This document shows positions 57,181 through 64,000 of a stretch of DNA of 64,000 bases, piece after piece. Under the pieces are notes generated by a model. It did not search any database and was not told the origin of the DNA. It worked only from the letters and a program-made list of their open reading frames with translations. A program made the position numbers and the translations under genes. Source of the stretch: Burkholderia savannae (lineage in GTDB: Bacteria > Pseudomonadota > Gammaproteobacteria > Burkholderiales > Burkholderiaceae); NCBI RefSeq assembly GCF_001524445.2, contig NZ_CP013418.1, forward strand, positions 62,001-126,000, given 5' to 3'. Position 1 is the first letter of the stretch, and each line of letters begins with the position of its first letter.

Positions 57181-58005
57181 ATGGGAATTTTCTCGTTCGG
57201 CAAGAAAGAGGACGACGCGCCGCAAAGGCGCGGGTCGCGGTCCGGCGCCCGGACCGTGCGCACCGAACGCGTGGAGCGCCGGTCGCGCCGCACCGAGCGG
57301 CCCGACACCGACGCACTGCTGCTCGATCCGACCCTTCCTGAAAAACAACGCGCGCGCCGGCGCCTCGTCGGTGCGATCGCGCTCGTCGTCGCCGCGGTGA
57401 TCGTGCTGCCGATGGTGCTTGATTCGCATCCGAAGCCCGTCACCGACGACGTCCAGATCGACATTCCGAACCGTCCGTCGCACCAGGCGGCCGCCGCGAA
57501 CGACGAAGACGCGTCGGACCTCCAGGCGGGCGTCGCGCACGACGAGCCGCCCGCGTCCGAAACGGCCGCGACCGCGAGCGTCGCGCCCGCCGCGCCGGCG
57601 CCGGCGCCCGCGCCCGCCGCGACCGCGAAGACGGACGCGAAGCACACGCAGGACGCGAAGCACACGCAAACCGCCGCCGCGAAGGCGCCGAGTGCCGCGC
57701 AGAAGCCGGCCGCGCAGCCGTCGCAGGATGCCGCGGCGGCGCGCGCCTCGGCCGACGGCGACGCGTCGTCGCCCGCATCGCCGCCAGGCGCGCGCTTCGC
57801 GCTGCAGCTCGGCTCGTTTCGCGACGACGCGACCGCCCGCGACTGGGCGGCGAAGTTGAAAGCGGCGGGCGTGCCCGCCTATGTCGAGCATCGCAAGCAG
57901 GCCGACGGCAGTACGGCTACACTGTTGCGCGCGGGGCCGTTCGCCGATCGCGCGGCCGCCTCCTCCGCGATCGCGAAGGTGCGCGAAGCGGGCCTCACGC
58001 AGTAA
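57181..58005 (+). CDS. SPOR domain protein (DedD-like)
   Basis: A 274-residue inner-membrane protein. The basic cytoplasmic N-terminus (RRGSRSGARTVRTERVERR) is followed by one helix (RLVGAIALVVAAVIVLPMVL, about residues 61-80), a low-complexity Ala/Pro linker and a C-terminal SPOR domain (RFALQLGSFRDDATARDW to FADRAAASSAIAKVREAG) that binds denuded glycan at the septum. The linker contains two copies of DAKHTQ from an 18-bp tandem repeat. It lies between folC and cvpA as in many gammaproteobacteria, where the equivalent is dedD. Confidence 0.9.
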   Translation: MGIFSFGKKEDDAPQRRGSRSGARTVRTERVERRSRRTERPDTDALLLDPTLPEKQRARRRLVGAIALVVAAVIVLPMVLDSHPKPVTDDVQIDIPNRPSHQAAAANDEDASDLQAGVAHDEPPASETAATASVAPAAPAPAPAPAATAKTDAKHTQDAKHTQTAAAKAPSAAQKPAAQPSQDAAAARASADGDASSPASPPGARFALQLGSFRDDATARDWAAKLKAAGVPAYVEHRKQADGSTATLLRAGPFADRAAASSAIAKVREAGLTQ

Positions 58006-58011
58006 AGGGCG

Positions 58012-58506
58012 ATGCTGACCGCTTTCGATTACGCCGTCCTGCTGGTGATCGGTCTGTCGGCGATGCGCGGCGCGTGGCGCGGCTTCGTCGGCGAGATCTT
58101 CGGCCTGATCGGCTGGATCGCCGCATTTTTGATCGCGTGCCGATTCGTCGGCGTCGTGCTGCCCTACATTCCGGCGACTTGGCCGGGCGGCGCGTTGACC
58201 CAGTGGGTCGTCGCGTTCGCGTTGATCGTCATCGGCGTCGTGCTCGTCGCGGGCGTCGCGAACGCGTTGCTGTCGCGGATCGCGCAGGCGACGGGCCTGG
58301 GCGGCGTCGACCGGTCGCTCGGCATGATGTTCGGCCTCGTGCGCGGCGTGCTGCTCGTGCTGCTGCTCGTCGCCGGGGCCGGCTTGACCGAGCTGCCGAA
58401 ACAGGATTTCTGGCGCGACGCGTTGTTGCGTCCGTTCGCCGAACAGGGCGTGCGCGAGCTGAAGCCGCTCTTGCCCGACGGGCTCGCTGCGTACATTCAC
58501 GTCTGA
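58012..58506 (+). CDS. cvpA: CvpA family membrane protein
   Basis: A 164-residue protein with four hydrophobic helices (AVLLVIGLSAMRGAWRGFVG, IGWIAAFLIACRFVG, VVAFALIVIGVVLVAG, FGLVRGVLLVLLLVAGAG). The motifs SAMRGAWRGFVGEIFGLIGW and GLGGVDRSLGMMFGLVRG are characteristic. CvpA was named for colicin V production and is related to envelope function. It starts six bases after the SPOR gene and precedes purF, the usual pairing. Confidence 0.93.
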   Translation: MLTAFDYAVLLVIGLSAMRGAWRGFVGEIFGLIGWIAAFLIACRFVGVVLPYIPATWPGGALTQWVVAFALIVIGVVLVAGVANALLSRIAQATGLGGVDRSLGMMFGLVRGVLLVLLLVAGAGLTELPKQDFWRDALLRPFAEQGVRELKPLLPDGLAAYIHV

Positions 58507-58558
58507 TCCGCGCGAGCGCACCGACCGAACCGTTTTTTGTATCGTTGAAGGACATGCC

Positions 58559-60094
58559 ATGTGCGGCATCGTAGGCGTTATCTCCCAGTCTCCGGTCAAC
58601 CAGCTCGTCTATGACAGCCTGCTGCTGCTGCAGCACCGCGGTCAGGACGCGGCGGGCATCGCGACGGCGGACGGCAGCAATTTCCACATGTACAAGGCGA
58701 ACGGCATGGTGCGCGACGTGTTCCGCACGCGCAACATGCGCAGCCTGCCCGGCACGGCCGGGATCGGTCAGGTCCGTTATCCGACGGCGGGCTCCGCGTC
58801 GAGCGAAGCCGAAGCGCAACCGTTCTACGTGAACGCGCCGTTCGGCATCATCCTCGCGCACAACGGCAATCTGACGAACTGGCAACAGTTGAAGGACGAG
58901 ATGTTCCGGATTGACCGCCGCCACATCAACACGAATTCCGACAGCGAAGTGCTGCTGAACGTGCTCGCGCACGAGCTGCAACTGTCGACGACGGGCCTCG
59001 AGCTCGATCCGGATTCGCTGTTCAAGGCGGTCGCGGGCGTGCACCGCCGCGCGCACGGCTCGTACGCGATCGTGTCGCTGATCGCGGGCTGCGGCCTGCT
59101 CGCGTTCCGCGATCCGTTCGGCATCCGCCCGCTTTGCATCGGCAAGCTCGAGACCGAGCAGGGCACCGAGTGGATCGTCGCGTCGGAATCGGTCGCGGTG
59201 GAGGGCATCGGCTTCGAGTTCGTTCGCGATGTGCAGCCGGGCGAGGCGGTCTTCATCGACGTGAACGGCAAGTTCCACAGCCGCCAGTGCGCGGACAAGC
59301 CGAGCCTGAACCCGTGCATGTTCGAGTACGTGTACCTCGCGCGTCCGGATTCGTGCCTCGACGGCGTGCCTGTGTACAACGTCCGCCTGCGCATGGGCGA
59401 CTACCTCGCCGAGAAGGTCAAGCGCGAGCTGCCGAACGTGCCGATCGACGTCGTGATGCCGATTCCCGATTCGTCGCGGCCGGCGGCGATGCAGGTGGCG
59501 GCGAAGCTCGGCGTCGAGTACCGCGAAGGCTTCTTCAAGAACCGCTACGTCGGCCGCACGTTCATCATGCCGGGCCAGGCGGTGCGCAAGAAGTCGGTGC
59601 GCCAGAAGCTCAACGCGATGAGCATCGAGTTCAAGGACAAGCACGTGCTGATCGTCGACGATTCGATCGTGCGCGGCACCACGTCGCACGAGATCGTGCA
59701 GATGGCGCGCGACGCGGGCGCGAAGTCGGTGATCTTCGCGTCGGCGGCGCCGCCCGTGAAGTTCCCGAACGTCTACGGCATCGACATGCCGACGCGCGGC
59801 GAGCTCGTCGCGCACGGCCGCACCGACGAGGAAGTCGCGAAGATCATCGGCGCGGATTACCTGATCTATCAGGACGTCGACGATCTGCGCCGCGCGGTGC
59901 GCGACATCAATCCGTCGCTCGAGCGCTTCGAGGCGTCGTGCTTCGACGGCGAGTACATCACGGGCGACGTCACGCCCGAGTATCTCGACGCGATCGAGCG
60001 CGCGCGTCTCGCGCCCGCGTCGCAGGCCGATCGCGATTCGAACGGCGAAGGCGCCGAGCGCTCGCAGATGAACCTGCAGCTGTCGGTCGAGTGA
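58559..60094 (+). CDS. purF: Amidophosphoribosyltransferase
   Basis: A 511-residue enzyme that starts purine synthesis from PRPP and glutamine. The N-terminal nucleophile Cys2 (MCGIVGV) is followed by LLLLQHRGQDAAGIA and the glutaminase body; the PRPP loop is DKHVLIVDDSIVRGTTSHEI. No long propeptide precedes the cysteine, as in E. coli. It is probably the last gene of folC-SPOR-cvpA-purF; a structured region follows. Confidence 0.98.
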   Translation: MCGIVGVISQSPVNQLVYDSLLLLQHRGQDAAGIATADGSNFHMYKANGMVRDVFRTRNMRSLPGTAGIGQVRYPTAGSASSEAEAQPFYVNAPFGIILAHNGNLTNWQQLKDEMFRIDRRHINTNSDSEVLLNVLAHELQLSTTGLELDPDSLFKAVAGVHRRAHGSYAIVSLIAGCGLLAFRDPFGIRPLCIGKLETEQGTEWIVASESVAVEGIGFEFVRDVQPGEAVFIDVNGKFHSRQCADKPSLNPCMFEYVYLARPDSCLDGVPVYNVRLRMGDYLAEKVKRELPNVPIDVVMPIPDSSRPAAMQVAAKLGVEYREGFFKNRYVGRTFIMPGQAVRKKSVRQKLNAMSIEFKDKHVLIVDDSIVRGTTSHEIVQMARDAGAKSVIFASAAPPVKFPNVYGIDMPTRGELVAHGRTDEEVAKIIGADYLIYQDVDDLRRAVRDINPSLERFEASCFDGEYITGDVTPEYLDAIERARLAPASQADRDSNGEGAERSQMNLQLSVE

Positions 60095-60129
60095 GCGCCC
60101 CGCGCACATGACCGAAAAGGCGTGATACG

Positions 60130-60195
60130 ATGAGGCCTTGCGTCGATTTGATTTCAGCTTGCGGACGCGGGGCAACCCAAAACAGCTAAAGCGAA
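60130..60195 (+). promoter_or_regulatory. Candidate SAM-II-like riboswitch leader of metZ
   Basis: P1-like stem GCGTC (60140-60144) with GACGC (60164-60168) encloses a loop containing GATTT and CTTGC; downstream, after a small GGG/CCC hairpin, comes AACAGCTAAAG (to 60191). GATTT, TTGC and GCTAAAG in this order are hallmarks of the SAM-II (metA) motif, which senses S-adenosylmethionine before methionine genes. The match is by eye; the extra hairpin is unusual. Confidence 0.5.
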
Positions 60196-60251
60196 GGCCG
60201 GTGAGCAGCGCCACGCCGGCCCGAGTCGATAGCTGTTCGTACCGCACACTA

Positions 60252-60285
60252 AGCCCGCTGATGCCGACGCATGAGCGGGCTTTTT
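60252..60285 (+). terminator. Intrinsic terminator in the metZ leader
   Basis: Stem AGCCCGCT (60252-60259) with AGCGGGCT (60274-60281), 14-base loop, then TTTTTG. It ends about 66 bases before metZ. It could end purF transcription, or be the attenuator controlled by the structured leader above. GGCCGG/CCGGCC (60197-60221) forms another stem between them. Confidence 0.85.
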
Positions 60286-60351
60286 GTTGGTCTGCGCATT
60301 CGCCGCGCGGCGCGCACGGCGGCGATGCGCTTGAAAACGGATGAACGGAAC

Positions 60352-61542
60352 ATGGACGATTCTCTCAACTTCGACACGCTCGCCGTGCGCTCGGGCACGC
60401 TGCGCAGCGAATTCAACGAACATTCGGAAGCGCTCTTCCTGACGTCGAGCTTCTGCTACGCGAGCGCGGCCGAGGCGGCCGAGCGCTTCAAGCATTCGGA
60501 AGACTATTACACGTACTCGCGCTTCACGAACCCGACCGTCACGATGTTCCAGGATCGCCTCGCGGCGCTCGAGGGCGGCGAGGCGTGCATCGCGACCGCG
60601 TCCGGGATGGCGGCGATCACGTCGGTCGTGATGGCCGCGTTGCAGGCGGGCGACCACCTCGTCAGCTCGCGCAGCCTGTTCGGCTCGACGCTCGGGCTGT
60701 TCGGGCAGATCTTCGCGAAGTTCGGCATCGAGACGACGTTCGTCGATCCGGCCGATCTCGACGCATGGCGCGCCGCCGTGCGCCCCGAGACGAAGATGTT
60801 CTTCCTCGAGACGCCGTCGAACCCGATGACCGAGCTCGCCGACATCGAGGCGATCGGCAAGATCGCGAAGGCGGCGAACGCGCTGTTCGTCGTCGACAAC
60901 TGTTTCTGCAGCCCGGTGCTGCAGCAGCCGCTCAAGCTCGGCGCGGACGTCGTGATGCACTCGGCGACCAAGTTCCTCGACGGCCAGGGCCGCGTGCTCG
61001 GCGGCGCGCTCGTCGGCTCGAAGGCGTTCATCATGGAGAAGGTGTTCCCGTTCGTGCGCACCGCGGGGCCGACGCTGTCCGCGTTCAACGCGTGGGTGCT
61101 GCTCAAGGGCATGGAGACGCTGTCGCTGCGCGTGAACCGGCAATCGGAGAACGCGCTCGAGATCGCCCGCTGGCTCGAGGCGCATCCGGCCGTCAAGCGC
61201 GTGTTCTATCCGGGGCTCGAATCGCATCCGCAATACGCGCTCGCGAAGCGCCAGCAGAAGTCGGGCGGCTCGGTCGTGTCGTTCGAGCTGAAGGGCGACA
61301 CGCCCGAGCAGCAGCGCGCGAACGCATGGCGCGTGATCGACGGCACGAAGATCGTGTCGATCACCGCGAATCTCGGCGACACGCGCACGACGATCACGCA
61401 TCCGGCGACGACGACGCACAGCCGCATCACGCCTCAGGCGCGCGAGGCGGCGGGGATCACCGAGGGGCTGATCCGGCTTGCGGTCGGGCTGGAGGACCCG
61501 GCGGACATTCGCGACGATCTCGCGCGGGGGCTCGAGGGCTGA
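60352..61542 (+). CDS. metZ: O-succinylhomoserine sulfhydrylase
   Basis: A 396-residue PLP enzyme of the Cys/Met metabolism family that makes homocysteine directly from O-succinylhomoserine and sulfide. The PLP lysine is in VVMHSATKFLDGQGR; YTYSRFTNPTVTMFQ, TASGMAAITSV and the late SITANLGDTRTTITHPATT are conserved. The start MDDSLNFDTLAVRSG is standard. It is preceded by a terminator and a candidate riboswitch, suggesting control by methionine or SAM. Confidence 0.96.
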   Translation: MDDSLNFDTLAVRSGTLRSEFNEHSEALFLTSSFCYASAAEAAERFKHSEDYYTYSRFTNPTVTMFQDRLAALEGGEACIATASGMAAITSVVMAALQAGDHLVSSRSLFGSTLGLFGQIFAKFGIETTFVDPADLDAWRAAVRPETKMFFLETPSNPMTELADIEAIGKIAKAANALFVVDNCFCSPVLQQPLKLGADVVMHSATKFLDGQGRVLGGALVGSKAFIMEKVFPFVRTAGPTLSAFNAWVLLKGMETLSLRVNRQSENALEIARWLEAHPAVKRVFYPGLESHPQYALAKRQQKSGGSVVSFELKGDTPEQQRANAWRVIDGTKIVSITANLGDTRTTITHPATTTHSRITPQAREAAGITEGLIRLAVGLEDPADIRDDLARGLEG

Positions 61543-61599
61543 CGCTGAAAATCTTGCGGCGCGCACGCATGCATGGCGCGTGGCGCGCGCGTCGAGCCG

Positions 61600-61655
61600 C
61601 ATCGCCTTGCTTCGCATCGCTTCGCTTTGTTTCGCCTTGCTTCGCTTCGCGCGGT
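61600..61655. repeat. Degenerate TTCGC/TTGCC short repeats
   Basis: A low-complexity stretch where pentamers TTCGC, TTGCT and close variants recur about ten times, in the 234-base gap between metZ and the cupin gene. No gene is seen in this gap. Confidence 0.6.
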
Positions 61656-61776
61656 GCCGCGCGACGCGTGGGAGCGAGCCGCGACACACCGCACCGGGCC
61701 GCGACGCGCCGCCTTCGGCGCGTTCGCGCCAACTGCTAAGCTGGCCGTTCGAATGCATCGAACCAGAAGCGTCCCC

Positions 61777-62138
61777 ATGTTTCAGGCCGGCATCGGCATC
61801 AATTTCGAAGCGGCGTTGCGCGACGTGGCCGAATACTGGTCGCCGCGCGTCGTCGGGCGCGTGAACGATCAGTACGTGAAGGTCGCGAAGCTGAAGGGCG
61901 AATTCACATGGCACAAGCACGCCGACGAGGACGAGATGTTCCACGTCGTCTACGGCAGCTTGCGCATTCGATTCGAGGATCGCGACGTCGTGCTGAACGC
62001 GGGCGACTTCTGCATCGTGCCGAAGCACACGATGCACAACCCGGTCGCCGGGGAAGCGTGCGGGATCGCGCTGATCGAGACCGTCGCGACGCTGCACACG
62101 GGCGACACGCCGCGGCCGCTCGCGAAGAGCATCGACGC

Positions 62139-62154
<16 letters not shown>
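61777..62154 (+). CDS. Cupin domain protein
   Basis: A 125-residue single-domain cupin. The first motif FTWHKHADEDEMFHVVYGSL supplies two histidines and a glutamate, and the second, DFCIVPKHTMHNPVA, a histidine for metal. No other domain is present, so it is a small-molecule binding or isomerase-like protein of unknown substrate. ATG at 61777 has an AGAAG ribosome site; an ATG at 61753 would add eight residues. The gene overlaps the end of the convergent rmd gene by 16 bases. Confidence 0.85.

Positions 62155-64000
<1,846 letters not shown>

Noticed and set aside
60271..60351. Upstream ATG start for metZ
   Set aside because: It lies inside the terminator hairpin and adds an Arg-rich tail; the ATG at 60352 gives the conserved N-terminus.

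Overview
The window looks like a piece of the secondary chromosome of a Burkholderia of the pseudomallei group (B. pseudomallei, B. thailandensis, B. oklahomensis or a close relative). The evidence is very high GC, GC-rich microsatellites in gaps, the sdh-gltA, leu-asd-fimV-truA-trp-accD-folC and prpD-acnA gene orders, a lipase with its dedicated foldase, a tyrosinase and AidA-type proteins. Species and replicon are inferred from gene content and order, not from any search.

Layout. 1-3.9 kb: cytochrome b561, a (CCCGCA)12 repeat, and a copper pair (DUF2946 protein and an OprC-like TonB receptor). 4.2-6.3 kb: secreted lipase LipA and foldase LifO. 6.4-12.5 kb: a MocR regulator divergent from a four-gene polyamine-type ABC importer. 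12.7-14.4 kb: a secreted S53 (sedolisin) peptidase preceded by CTGTCA dyads resembling lux boxes. 15.7-21.6 kb: an accessory island with a membrane protein, a DJ-1/PfpI protein, a tyrosinase and a small beta-rich protein, then a DUF2784 protein and two AidA/PixA proteins, the second short at its N-terminus. 21.7-35.3 kb: a TCA and methylcitrate block on both strands (acnA, prpD, an MliC-like exported protein, a CitE-like lyase, mdh; GntR regulator, sdhCDAB, sdhE, gltA). 35.2-42.3 kb: AraC regulator, VOC protein, small exported protein, DUF1479 oxygenase, and a stand-alone PDH-type E1 (MdeB/AceE-like) divergent from an Lrp regulator. 42.5-60.1 kb: a long amino-acid and envelope block (leuC, entericidin, leuD, leuB, asd, fimV, truA, trpF, trpB, a DNA methyltransferase, trpA, accD, folC, SPOR protein, cvpA, purF). 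60.1-61.5 kb: metZ behind a structured leader. 61.8-64 kb: a cupin protein, then Rmd and Gmd of GDP-D-rhamnose synthesis; gmd runs off the right edge.

The genes cooperate in several modules. AcnA, Mdh, Sdh and GltA supply the TCA cycle, PrpD belongs to propionate oxidation, and a GntR regulator lies between mdh and sdh. LeuCDB, Asd, TrpFBA and MetZ make amino acids of the branched-chain, aspartate and aromatic families. The copper receptor at the left and the copper enzyme tyrosinase are separate units.

The strongest candidates for something new are regulatory: (1) a 38-codon leader ORF before asd ending in a run of Lys, Ile and Thr codons and followed by a GC-rich hairpin, like an attenuator; (2) a SAM-II-like leader plus intrinsic terminator before metZ; (3) clustered CTGTCA dyads before the sedolisin gene. 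Also notable are a DNA methyltransferase inside trpB-trpA and the tyrosinase/DJ-1 operon. No tRNA, rRNA, insertion sequence, prophage or CRISPR array was seen.
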